Shown: in pieces, positions 1-7,017 of the stretch | Position numbering within the stretch: position 1 is the stretch's first letter | Layout: each line of letters opens with the position of its first letter | Assembly (NCBI GenBank): GCA_964493075.1 | Contig: CAZBNU010000103.1 | Location: 1 to 13,147, forward strand | Origin: SLFT01 sp964493075 | Lineage (GTDB): Bacteria; Hydrogenedentota; Hydrogenedentia; Hydrogenedentales; CAITNO01 | Length of the DNA: 13,147 bases | Direction of reading: 5' to 3' | Made by a program: the position numbers and the translations under genes | Notes under the pieces: model-generated | What the model was told of the DNA's origin: nothing | Seen by the model: only the letters and a program-made list of their open reading frames with translations | The model's database searches: none

Positions 1-178
1 AGCATAATTAACGATTTTTGAAATGATAATAATCCGTAAATAATGGTATGGCGGTATGCTTCGATATAATAATTGATGTAACTATCAAGTTCTTCGGTTT
101 AAATGAAACAGCAAGGTAACTGTTAGCAGTTGCTCTCATGTTTTCTGGGGTGCTAGACAGAGATAAAAATGGGGTAGG

Positions 179-276
179 CTGGTTTGCTGTTTCTGGATTC
201 CCGCTTTCGCGGGAATGACGGGGAGGTTGGGGGTGTGTAAATCTTTTTATATGCAGACGTCTCCATGCTTTTGCGG
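179..276. repeat. Direct repeat unit, copy 1 (dRS3-like palindrome), cut by the N gap
   Basis: This stretch is repeated, with small differences, at 441-535. Both copies open with CTGGTTTGCT and contain a 20-bp palindrome, here at 197-216 with arms ATTCCCGC and GCGGGAAT around a 4-base loop. A G-rich stretch, an AT-rich stretch and a second stem-like motif beginning TCCATGCTTT follow. The palindrome fits the ATTCCC-N8-GGGAAT pattern of the Neisseria dRS3 repeat, and similar elements lie in spacers of many unrelated genomes. This copy stops at an N gap exactly within its second motif. Confidence 0.75.
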
Positions 277-286
277 NNNNNNNNNN
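277..286. other. Assembly gap (10 N)
   Basis: Ten undetermined bases. The gap falls inside the second palindromic motif of repeat copy 1, where copy 2 continues with GGCATGACGGGG. A repeat- or hairpin-caused assembly break is the simplest reading, and the true missing length is unknown. Confidence 0.97.
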
Positions 287-323
287 CTACAGCCCGAGTT
301 TGACTAGAACTGTCCGGCAGCCC

Positions 324-341
324 CAGCAGTGTTCACTGCTG
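324..341. repeat. Short perfect hairpin beside the large palindrome
   Basis: CAGCAGTG and CACTGCTG form an 8-bp perfect inverted repeat around TT. It abuts the large hairpin at 341-402 and shares its last base with it, so the two may be parts of one structured element. No T-tract follows, so it is not an obvious intrinsic terminator. Confidence 0.6.
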
Positions 342-402
342 TGCGCCGACATTCTTGTCAGCGATATTTTTTTCGATATTGCTGGCAAGAATGTCGGCGC
401 AC
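341..402. repeat. 62-base near-perfect palindromic element
   Basis: The arms 341-366 and 377-402 pair over 26 positions, with only two G-U type mismatches, around a 10-base loop centred on TTTTTTTCGA. The outer arm reads GTGCGCCGACATTCTTG and its complement. The sequence is clearly non-random and lies in a gene-free spacer. It could be a REP/MITE-like mobile palindrome or a structured RNA. It has no U-tract directly after the stem, which argues against a plain terminator. Confidence 0.75.
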
Positions 403-440
403 GGTGTTTTTGTTAGGACTAACGGCAAGCGAAAGCCGTG

Positions 441-540
441 CTGGTTTGCTTATTCTGGATTCCCGCTTTTGCGGGAATGACGGGGAGGTTGGGTGTGTGT
501 AATTTTTTATGCGTTAAGGATCCATGCTTTCGCGGGCATG
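441..540. repeat. Direct repeat unit, copy 2 (dRS3-like palindrome)
   Basis: Second copy of the unit at 179-276. The 20-bp palindrome is at 459-478, with arms ATTCCCGC and GCGGGAAT and loop TTTT. A second, diverged palindrome follows at 523-540, with arms CATGC and GCATG around TTTCGCGG. Translated, the unit gives the WIPAFAGMTG peptide seen in many spurious database proteins, so the open frame across it should not be taken as a gene. Confidence 0.75.
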
Positions 541-814
541 ACGGGGTGGTGGTAGACATGGGTAGATTAACCGGGCTTGGTCATGCCTGTGTTGGTTATG
601 GGGGGGGCATGACAATGTTTGTTGTATTGTCTGGAGACGGTAACGGGCTTTTTGATACACTTCAGTTGGTAGGCTTTATTTGTTTGTGTGCAGTTGTTGT
701 TGCTGGGTTGTGTTCAGTGGTGTGACGGTGTAGGTGTGTTTTTGTGAAGCGGGATATTTTATTGGGTGTCTTTGTCCCTTATGGAAATTTTGGAACGGTA
801 AGGAAGCGGCGATC
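541..814. other. Gene-free spacer upstream of the symporter
   Basis: I see no gene here. The plus strand is strongly G/T-rich and C-poor, especially around 660-760, with a run of eight G near 600-607. Open frames on both strands exist but look like by-products of this composition. No convincing promoter was found, although one must lie here if the symporter is transcribed on its own. Positions 1-178 likewise hold nothing I recognise. Confidence 0.5.
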
Positions 815-2206
815 ATGTTGGAAGAAATTTTTGAACAGATACCGGTGTGGCTGAATCTGGTGGCTTCTGCCATGTGGACTTGGATGGTGCCGATTTTATT
901 TGGTGTGGGTGCGTTGTTGACGGTTCGTGTTGGCTTCTTACAGTTTAGAAGATTGGGTACCATGTTCCGCATCACTTTTGGCAAGAGCGCCCGCACTGGC
1001 AGTGGTGGGGAGGGGGATGTGACGCCTTTTGCTGCGCTTTCGACGGCGCTGGCGGCGACGGTGGGCAATGGGAATATTGCGGGGGTTGCGACGGCGTTGT
1101 GCTGGGGCGGGCCGGGCGCTATTTTCTGGATGTGGGTGTGTGGTTTTCTTGGCATGGCGACGAAGTATAGCGAGGCGTTGCTGGGGGTGCAATATCGCCG
1201 GAAGCATCCGGACGGCACCATTGCCGGTGGTCCTATGTATTATATTCGCTATGGCCTGAATGATGGTTTTGTGGGGCGTGTTCTTGCAGGGGTATTTGCG
1301 GCGTGCGGTGCTTTTTCGGCGTTGCTTGGGACGGGGAATATGGTGCAGAGCAATTCGATGGCGACGGCGCTGCGCAGTGAATTTGGGATATCGCCCTGGA
1401 TAACGGGGACGGTGATTACGGTGTTGGTGGCGCTGGTGATTCTTGGTGGGATCAAGCGGATTGGTGCGGTGGCGGAACGGCTTGTGCCTGCCATGTTAGT
1501 GCTTTATTTTGCCTTTGGTGCGGTGGTGTTGCTTAAAAATATCCAATTTGTTCCGGAGGCTTTGGGTTTGATATTTAGTCATGCCTTTTCTCCTTCGGCT
1601 GCTACGGGCGGTTTTCTGGGCGCTTCTTTGAAAAATGCGATTCAGTTTGGGGCGCGTCGGGGCGTGTTATCCAACGAGGCGGGCATGGGTTCCGCGCCTA
1701 TCGCACATGCGGCTGCGCAAACGCCGGGTCCTGTTTACCAGGGGTTTATCGGTATGACGGAGGTTTTCATTGACACCATTTTGGTCTGCACATTTACTGC
1801 TTTGATTTTGCTTTCTTCCGGTGTCTGGAAGGGCGACCTTGAGGGCGCTGCCATGACTGCGGGGGCGTTTTCGGATACGATTCCTTATGTGGGTGGTGGG
1901 GTGGTTGCTGCCGCTTCCTTTCTTTTTGGGTATTCGACGTTGCTGGGTTGGTGCTATTATGGCGAGCAGTGCGTCAAATATTTCTTTGGTGTACGTGTTA
2001 CCCGGATATACCGCATTGCCTTTATCTGTTTGACCTTTGCCGGCGCCCTTGTCTCCATAGAGGTTGTGTTTCTCATAGGTGATATTTTTAATGCTGTTAT
2101 GGCTTTTCCGAATCTTATTGGATTGCTGCTGTTGTCTGGATTGGTGGCGCGCATCACCCGCGAAGCGTTACGTGATGACCCTGGATTTTCGAAAGGCAGT
2201 TCTTGA
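815..2206 (+). CDS. Sodium:alanine/glycine symporter, AGCS family
   Basis: A 463-residue inner-membrane carrier of the alanine/glycine:cation symporter (AGCS) family, which brings in alanine or glycine with Na+ (or H+). The family signatures are present in order: TPFAALSTALAATVG at residues 70-84, GGPGAIFWMWV at 98-108, GMATKYSE at 113-120, AGGPMYYI at 137-144, SNEAGMGSAPIAHAAA at 286-301 and GMTEVFIDTI at 313-322. Many hydrophobic spans cover the whole length, and the size is normal for the family. I chose the ATG at 815 because AGGAAG lies about 8 bases upstream and the protein then opens with the usual amphipathic MLEEIF-type segment. The in-frame ATG at 734 would add 27 poorly fitting, Cys-rich residues. 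One oddity is residue 85: Asn stands where the family normally has Thr (GNGNI instead of GTGNI), close to the substrate-binding region. The gene appears monocistronic. The exact amino-acid substrate cannot be read from sequence. Confidence 0.95.
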   Translation: MLEEIFEQIPVWLNLVASAMWTWMVPILFGVGALLTVRVGFLQFRRLGTMFRITFGKSARTGSGGEGDVTPFAALSTALAATVGNGNIAGVATALCWGGPGAIFWMWVCGFLGMATKYSEALLGVQYRRKHPDGTIAGGPMYYIRYGLNDGFVGRVLAGVFAACGAFSALLGTGNMVQSNSMATALRSEFGISPWITGTVITVLVALVILGGIKRIGAVAERLVPAMLVLYFAFGAVVLLKNIQFVPEALGLIFSHAFSPSAATGGFLGASLKNAIQFGARRGVLSNEAGMGSAPIAHAAAQTPGPVYQGFIGMTEVFIDTILVCTFTALILLSSGVWKGDLEGAAMTAGAFSDTIPYVGGGVVAAASFLFGYSTLLGWCYYGEQCVKYFFGVRVTRIYRIAFICLTFAGALVSIEVVFLIGDIFNAVMAFPNLIGLLLLSGLVARITREALRDDPGFSKGSS

Positions 2207-2508
2207 GGCACAATGTAGTAAGCGTGTAAAGTGGACATGGATAGCCTTCAATAAGTAAAATACAAGTCAGTTGCGTTTTTTAGCCGGTAGTTTTTTGTTC
2301 ATTTTGCTTTTGACCCGTTGGCGTTTGTTTATGAATGGCTGGGCATGTTTTTTTGTTTGTAATGCTGCTTACATATTCAATATGCAATGTTGTTGATATA
2401 ATAATGCGGTATTATTTTTATACAACCTTTGGTGCAGTTGCCTTTAGTCCCAAGTGACGACGTTCGTCGCCAGTATTTTTACTGCGTCAATGAATGAGGA
2501 TTTAATCG
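2207..2508. other. AT-rich spacer between the symporter and the Sel1 gene
   Basis: No gene is seen in these 302 bases. The plus strand has several T runs (around 2276-2281, 2290-2295 and 2348-2354), but none follows a good stem, so no intrinsic terminator for the symporter can be called. A consensus -10 box with an overlapping dyad lies at 2397-2416. A small inverted repeat, GACGA-CGT-TCGTC, lies near 2457-2469, just before the Sel1 gene. Confidence 0.5.
2397..2416 (+). promoter_or_regulatory. Possible promoter -10 with overlapping dyad, Sel1 gene
   Basis: TATAAT at 2397-2402 is a perfect -10 hexamer about 105 bases before the Sel1 start. The best -35 is weak: TTCAAT at 2376-2381 gives only 15 bases of spacing. 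An inverted repeat, AATAAT-GCGGT-ATTATT (2400-2416), overlaps the -10 and could be an operator. In AT-rich sequence this may be chance. Confidence 0.3.
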
Positions 2509-3414
2509 ATGGTTTCAGGTTTGGATCAGGAAAACAAGCAGTTGACCCCGGATCAGCAGGCCGAGAATACGGCAAAACATTACCTTGCACGGGCGGATGA
2601 AGGGGATGTGGAGGCCCAATTTATGTTGGGCGTTTGTTATGCGACGGGAACGGGGGTGCAAAAGAATCTTATTGAAGCCATGCGCTGGTATGGTCGTGCT
2701 GGGGAGAATGGTGTTGTGGAAGCGCAGCTTAATCTTGCTATTTTACTTGAAAAGGGGGAAGTAGGAAAAGCCAATCCGAAAGAGGCTGCCTATTGGTATC
2801 AGAAGGCGGCGGAACGGGGCAATGCAAAGGCTCAGTACAATCTTGGTACGTGTTACGCTTTTGGTAAAGGAGTAGAAAAGAGTCCAGAGGAAGCGTTGAA
2901 TTGGTTCCGCAAGGCTGCAGACCAGGGTCACTCCATGGCCCAGTTCAATTTGGGTGTTTGTTATGCGAAGGGCATTGGCGTGCTGCAGGATCCTGTGGAA
3001 GCGGTGCAGTGGCACACCAAAGCGGCAGAACAGGGGTTGGCCAAGTCTCAATACAACTTGGGCGTATGCTATGCCAAAGGCGAGGGTGTGGAGCAGAGTC
3101 ATTTCGAAGCGGTGCGGTGGTATCACATGGCTGCTGATCAGGGCGATGCCATGGCGCAATACAATCTGGGGCGTTGCTACAGCAAGGGAGAAGGGGCATT
3201 GCAGGATCCGTATGAGGCGGCACGGTGGTATACGAAATCAGCCGAACAGGGGTTTGCGAAGGCGCAGTTTAATCTGGCGGAATGTTATTATCGCGGAGAA
3301 GGGGTGGACAAAGATATTAAGAAGGCTGTTGAATGGTGTGAAAAGGCGGCCAATCAAGGTAACGCTCGGGCTGCCAAACGCCTGATGGAATATCAGTCCG
3401 GAAAAGCCCGGTAA
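2509..3414 (+). CDS. Sel1-like repeat protein (seven SLR repeats)
   Basis: A 301-residue protein made almost wholly of Sel1-like repeats, the TPR-related helical hairpins that act as protein-protein scaffolds. Seven consecutive 36-residue repeats fill residues 36-287 without gaps, each built on the pattern AQ.NLG.CY..G.GV...EA..WY.KAA.QG. A half-repeat precedes them, and a 14-residue tail ends in SGKAR. Repeat 2 is the most diverged (LAILLEKGEVGKANPKEAA). A Cys at repeat position 8 recurs in the other six. There is no signal peptide or membrane span, so the protein should be cytosolic, unlike the many exported Sel1 proteins. GAGGA lies 8 bases before the ATG. The gene ends 5 bases from a convergent gene. 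The fold is certain, but the binding partner is unknown. Confidence 0.93.
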   Translation: MVSGLDQENKQLTPDQQAENTAKHYLARADEGDVEAQFMLGVCYATGTGVQKNLIEAMRWYGRAGENGVVEAQLNLAILLEKGEVGKANPKEAAYWYQKAAERGNAKAQYNLGTCYAFGKGVEKSPEEALNWFRKAADQGHSMAQFNLGVCYAKGIGVLQDPVEAVQWHTKAAEQGLAKSQYNLGVCYAKGEGVEQSHFEAVRWYHMAADQGDAMAQYNLGRCYSKGEGALQDPYEAARWYTKSAEQGFAKAQFNLAECYYRGEGVDKDIKKAVEWCEKAANQGNARAAKRLMEYQSGKAR

Positions 3415-3419
3415 AGCGT

Positions 3420-3815
3420 TCAGCCAAAGTGTTCGAAAAAGTCCGGGCTGTCCAGTTCCCGCAGTTCTGTTTGAACGAAACGCTGTATTTCGCCCTCCGT
3501 AATCGGTGAAAACAGTTCCTCTTCCCCCATCTCCTTCGTTTTACTATTTTCAGGCCCAGATTCCGTTTGTGAGAAGCACTGGCGCACCTGTTTTTGGAGG
3601 TAACCAGACAGCACTTCCATTACATGGTCATATTTTTCCCTGATCGCACTATTGTTCATTATTTCATCATCGAGGGGTAATGCTTCGCCAGCGAATATGG
3701 CTACCAGCCGGTTGCATTCTGGACAAGGCCCGATAATAATAGCGCCGGGCGGCGGCATCAGTATCTGGCCTGCCACGCCACAATGAGGACAATGTATTTT
3801 AAGAAGTGCAATCAT
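3420..3815 (-). CDS. Small zinc-ribbon protein, unknown function
   Basis: A 131-residue protein that I do not recognise as a named family. The N-terminus carries a four-cysteine knuckle pair, CPHC at residues 9-12 and CPEC at 31-34, typical of a structural zinc ribbon. The rest is acidic and probably helical, with a polar stretch (QTESGPENSKTKEMGEEE) at about residues 83-100, and the protein ends in FFEHFG. No signal peptide or membrane span is seen. GGAG lies about 8 bases before the ATG and supports this start. The 3' end faces the Sel1 gene across 5 bases, so the two transcripts must converge or overlap. A cytosolic regulatory or adaptor role is possible but only a guess. Confidence 0.75.
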   Translation of the reverse strand: MIALLKIHCPHCGVAGQILMPPPGAIIIGPCPECNRLVAIFAGEALPLDDEIMNNSAIREKYDHVMEVLSGYLQKQVRQCFSQTESGPENSKTKEMGEEELFSPITEGEIQRFVQTELRELDSPDFFEHFG

Positions 3816-3846
3816 TCTCTATACTCCACGTACTGTTTCCACATAT

Positions 3847-3855
3847 AGTATACCA
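3847..3855 (-). promoter_or_regulatory. Possible extended -10 promoter, zinc-ribbon gene
   Basis: Read on the minus strand, TGGTATACT is an extended -10 box (TGn followed by a TATAAT-like hexamer) about 30 bases before the zinc-ribbon start. No good -35 is seen, which extended -10 promoters can tolerate. The box sits in a small dyad, AGTAT-ACC-ATACT. The same nine bases occur upstream of the sugar kinase. Confidence 0.35.
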
Positions 3856-3911
3856 TACTGTACGTAACACTGTTTTAACGGAATTTATTCGTGGAAATGG
3901 GACATGGATAA

Positions 3912-3936
3912 GCAGTAAACGATTTGGTTTTACTGC
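3912..3936 (-). terminator. Possible stem-loop downstream of lptD
   Basis: GCAGTAAA (3912-3919) and TTTACTGC (3929-3936) make an 8-bp perfect stem with a 9-base loop, starting about 28 bases beyond the lptD stop codon. No U-tract follows on the minus strand. It is therefore a weak or non-canonical terminator, or a 3'-end stabilising hairpin. Confidence 0.35.
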
Positions 3937-3963
3937 GGGTATTGGTTGTGTGAAGCGTCTGTA

Positions 3964-6600
3964 TTAGAATTTTATGGCGCTTCCGGGGAATGCCACGAGG
4001 CTGATTTCAAGATTGACATCCAGTCCGGATTCGCGGTCGCGGACACGAATAGCGGATTCCCAGCAGTCAAACTTGCGGCGCAACTCGTAGGTTTGACTCC
4101 TGAGGTTGCCATCTTTAAGGTTGTAGATATGCTCGAAGCCAAGCCCCCAGTTTTCACCCAGTTTATAGCCCATGCCGTAAAGAACTTCCCGATTGTAAAC
4201 CTGGCCGCCTGTGTCTGTATAGGCGAAACCAATACGGCTGTTGAAGCGGCCGCCGAGCATGGTGTTGTCGTAATACAACTGTGTAAGGATACGGCTGTAG
4301 TCTGCGCTGCTTCGATTTACCCCGTATAATTCCTCGCGCCACGTATAATCATAGATGCGTTCGTGCGCACGGGGGAACCATCGTGCAAGCAGCGTGGCAT
4401 CATCCAGCGTAGCATGTCGTGCGCTGATGTGCTTTTCACCCACAACTTGCGTTCCCCACCAGGGTCGGGGCCGTATGTCTATCTCTACTTCATAGTCTTC
4501 GCCTTTGCGCACTTCGTTCCAGAAGTCATTCCCCTGGTAGAGGCTGATTCGTCCGACCTGCCATACCTCATTTGTTTCCGCTTCACGTCCCAGGAAGACA
4601 TTGCTGATTTTCGTTTCGATGCGGCTGTATCCGTAGACATTATCCAGCGCATCGTACTGGGGCGCTTCGTATGGGCTCAGGGTGGATGAGGGACGGTAGG
4701 AATAGGTGATGGATGGGCTTATGATATGTTTGAATGCGGAGAAACCCAGCATGCCGGGATATTCCTTGTGAAGGCGTGTTTCCAATGTTACTCCGAGCAG
4801 ATTGGCGAAGCGGGAGGAACTATCGTTTGAGGTGGCAAGGTGTTGATAGAACGAACCTTCCACTTCATAAAAAGGCGTAATGCCGATGGCAGGCATGGGG
4901 TCCCAGTTATAACTCAGGCGTGCGATATTGATGGAACGCGCTCCTTCCAGGTCGAACCGCTTAATCCTGTTATACCCGGTCACGTTATCGTAGGATACAT
5001 GGAAGTCGCCGATGATTGGACGGTCTATGAGGTGAAAGGAGGCCTCCGGAAGCCGATCTGTTTCCGTAATCCAGGAGTGGGTGTTGACCCGGGTGGTGGC
5101 AGTGGCAATATAGGCGGGCTGCCTGTAGGTGACATTGGCAAAGGTGCGCGGTGTTGTGCGGTCTTTGTAATCGTCGTAGAAAAAGTCCTTGTAAAACTCC
5201 TGATCTGACCATTGTTCCGCTTCCATACGCAGGGAAAGGTCTTTATCCAGGTCATAGCGGTGGCGCCACAAACCGTGTCCGCGATCCTTGGTGGTGTAGA
5301 GTAGATGTGCCTCGCCTTTCGTGCGGTACAGGCGGGAAGATGGGTTATTGTAAAAATCATAATACATGTCCGCGCCCACGCCGATTCCCTGTTTGGTGGT
5401 GGGCATGATTCGCGGTCCGATGGACACTTCGGGAGTCGCTTCGAACAGTACGCCGGTATTCACGAAATAGCCAATTTCGGCACGGCGTCCGCTGTCAAAA
5501 TCAAGGGCCCAAGGCTGGTCTTTGCCGCCCTTCCAGAGTGGCAGGTAAAAAGGCGTTTTGTAGTTACCCAGTTGTAGGCGCGCTTTTTTTGCGGATACGG
5601 CCTCACCGCCGCGAATGGTGAGTTCATCCACGAGAATGCGGTAATGGGGGTTTTCCCGGGGGCAGGTGGTGAACCAGGCATTTTGTATAATGGCGTCGTC
5701 CGGCCCTAAAATCTGGACATGTTCGGCATTGTAGAAAAAGACAGCGGCCAAGCCGCGTGAGTTGCGCAGTTCACCGGTCTGAGTGGCAAAGTTATAGTCC
5801 ACATAATCTGCGTACAAGTGACGGGTAGGTTCGATAACTTCCAGTCGTTCCGCCAGCAGACGGCCCATGGTAAGGCGTCGCTGCGCAAACGCCGCTTCCG
5901 TCGGGGCAGGCTCCAGTATAAAGGTTCTTTCCACTACTTCCGGTTCCGGGGCGAAATACTCCAGCGATCCAGCTGTCAGTTGTGAAGCGTGTTGCCGTAC
6001 CAGCACGTTGCCTGTAGCCTTGTAACTTCCTGCTTCTTCCGAATACCGGAACTCATCCGAATTGAACAGCATCTCCCCCAACCTCAAGCGCACATTACTT
6101 TTCAACACCGTCTCACTTGTGTTCAGGTCCGTGACCATGGTGTCTGCTTCGATGTCGCGCAACGGCTCCGTCCAATCAGGCGGCTCAAATCCCAGTCCTG
6201 ATTCACCGAATTCCACAGGTCTCATGATGGCGTCTCGGATGGTGCGGCGGTTCATGGCTTCCAGCGGATTGGGAGATGGCTTCAGTCCCGGGCGCGGCGC
6301 CCGTGTGGTGCCGGTTCGCAAGGGTTGACTGCGATATGTGCTTTTCGGATCTGCTTCAGGATTTTTGTCCTCACCGTCCCCATCAGGTTTATTGGTGGTG
6401 TCGGCGTCTTCCATTTCGTGTCGCAGTGCCGCTACGGCCTCCTTGAATTTATGGCGGTCTCTTTCGCGGTCGCGTACCGCAGGTGGTGATTCCTGTGTTT
6501 CAACCGTGGCAATATCTTCACCGGACGTTTCTGCGTCGGCGTAACCGGCCGCCAGCAAGGCCAGCGTAGGTAGTATAGTCAACATCACGCGATACATCAT
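3964..6600 (-). CDS. lptD: LPS-assembly outer-membrane protein LptD
   Basis: An 878-residue outer-membrane beta-barrel that, with the lipoprotein LptE, inserts LPS into the outer leaflet at the end of the Lpt bridge. A Sec signal peptide (about residues 1-23, ending YADA) is followed by a long charged, Pro-rich linker to about 145. An LptA/OstA-like beta-jellyroll spans about 150-330 (NTSETVLKSNVRL, YKATGNVLVRQ), and the barrel covers the rest, with the LptD-typical stretch TPFYLPLWKGG at about 349-359. The protein ends in Phe, as outer-membrane barrel proteins usually do. Only two cysteines exist, C313 at the domain junction and C846 near the last strands. C846 (FDCW) sits where E. coli LptD has its C-terminal Cys pair, so one long-range disulfide is plausible. 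GGGA precedes the tandem ATGATG start. The gene is last in an apparent operon with the sugar kinase and a small exported protein. It is somewhat longer than E. coli LptD, mainly because of the linker. Confidence 0.9.
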   Translation of the reverse strand: MMYRVMLTILPTLALLAAGYADAETSGEDIATVETQESPPAVRDRERDRHKFKEAVAALRHEMEDADTTNKPDGDGEDKNPEADPKSTYRSQPLRTGTTRAPRPGLKPSPNPLEAMNRRTIRDAIMRPVEFGESGLGFEPPDWTEPLRDIEADTMVTDLNTSETVLKSNVRLRLGEMLFNSDEFRYSEEAGSYKATGNVLVRQHASQLTAGSLEYFAPEPEVVERTFILEPAPTEAAFAQRRLTMGRLLAERLEVIEPTRHLYADYVDYNFATQTGELRNSRGLAAVFFYNAEHVQILGPDDAIIQNAWFTTCPRENPHYRILVDELTIRGGEAVSAKKARLQLGNYKTPFYLPLWKGGKDQPWALDFDSGRRAEIGYFVNTGVLFEATPEVSIGPRIMPTTKQGIGVGADMYYDFYNNPSSRLYRTKGEAHLLYTTKDRGHGLWRHRYDLDKDLSLRMEAEQWSDQEFYKDFFYDDYKDRTTPRTFANVTYRQPAYIATATTRVNTHSWITETDRLPEASFHLIDRPIIGDFHVSYDNVTGYNRIKRFDLEGARSINIARLSYNWDPMPAIGITPFYEVEGSFYQHLATSNDSSSRFANLLGVTLETRLHKEYPGMLGFSAFKHIISPSITYSYRPSSTLSPYEAPQYDALDNVYGYSRIETKISNVFLGREAETNEVWQVGRISLYQGNDFWNEVRKGEDYEVEIDIRPRPWWGTQVVGEKHISARHATLDDATLLARWFPRAHERIYDYTWREELYGVNRSSADYSRILTQLYYDNTMLGGRFNSRIGFAYTDTGGQVYNREVLYGMGYKLGENWGLGFEHIYNLKDGNLRSQTYELRRKFDCWESAIRVRDRESGLDVNLEISLVAFPGSAIKF

Positions 6601-6621
6601 TATGAGTTCCCAAACTTCAGG

Positions 6622-7017
6622 TTAGCGACGGGGCGGCAAAAGCCAGAAAATAGCAATACGTCCCGAAGCATTTTTGTCCGGTTGTGCTTGTTTTTTTGTA
6701 GTAGGTTTTTCCTGGGGCATCTCAGATTTAGGCTTTGGATCCGGTGTAGGTTCAGACTTCAACTCCGGCAACACATTATTCTCTTCGATGCGGGCAACGG
6801 GTTTTCCTTCTTCATCATATTCCCAGCGGGTGGTGACTTCCGGAACCGGTTGCTCCGTCAATGTTGCCGAATCCAAATCCTCTGAGTCGGTTTTCGGTTG
6901 CTTATCTACCTCTGTCTGCATGGCTCCCGGGGCTGCAAGTTCGGAAGACTCCATTTCAGGCCGCTCCCAACCCTGCATCAATAGGGCAAGGGACATACAA
7001 ATAAGTATGCTGGTCAT
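6622..7017 (-). CDS. Small exported Pro/Glu/Lys-rich protein between kinase and lptD
   Basis: A 131-residue protein of no recognised family. It starts with a short hydrophobic segment (MTSILICMSLALLMQG) that could be a signal peptide or membrane anchor. A low-complexity, charged, Pro-rich region follows, including EPTPDPKPKSEMPQEKP. The C-terminus is a short hydrophobic patch, IAIFWLL, then PPRR. The start at 7017 is set by an ATGA overlap with the kinase stop and by GGAG 8 bases upstream. A longer reading from 7173 would add 52 Arg/Cys-rich residues that are simply the kinase gene in another frame. The stop lies 21 bases before lptD. By position it might be a periplasmic accessory of LPS transport, but no LptC, LptA or LptE signature is visible. 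Confidence 0.7.
   Translation of the reverse strand: MTSILICMSLALLMQGWERPEMESSELAAPGAMQTEVDKQPKTDSEDLDSATLTEQPVPEVTTRWEYDEEGKPVARIEENNVLPELKSEPTPDPKPKSEMPQEKPTTKKQAQPDKNASGRIAIFWLLPPRR

Noticed and set aside
1..540. CRISPR array
   Set aside because: Only two long units with internal palindromes and no regularly spaced repeats or unique spacers; no cas gene in the window.
438..725. 95-residue plus-strand open frame with WIPAFAGMTG
   Set aside because: Its first half is the translation of the palindromic repeat, a well-known source of spurious proteins, and the rest is low-complexity G/T-rich sequence.
734..814. N-terminal extension of the symporter
   Set aside because: The 27 extra residues are Cys/Trp-rich and unlike AGCS N-termini, and the ATG at 815 has a good ribosome-binding site.
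676..1221. 181-residue minus-strand open frame
   Set aside because: It overlaps the symporter antisense with no domain and a composition explained by that gene's G/T-rich strand.
3946..4329. 127-residue plus-strand open frame over the lptD 3' end
   Set aside because: It is antisense to a confidently identified gene and has no recognisable domain; other plus-strand frames within 4363-6544 were dropped for the same reason.
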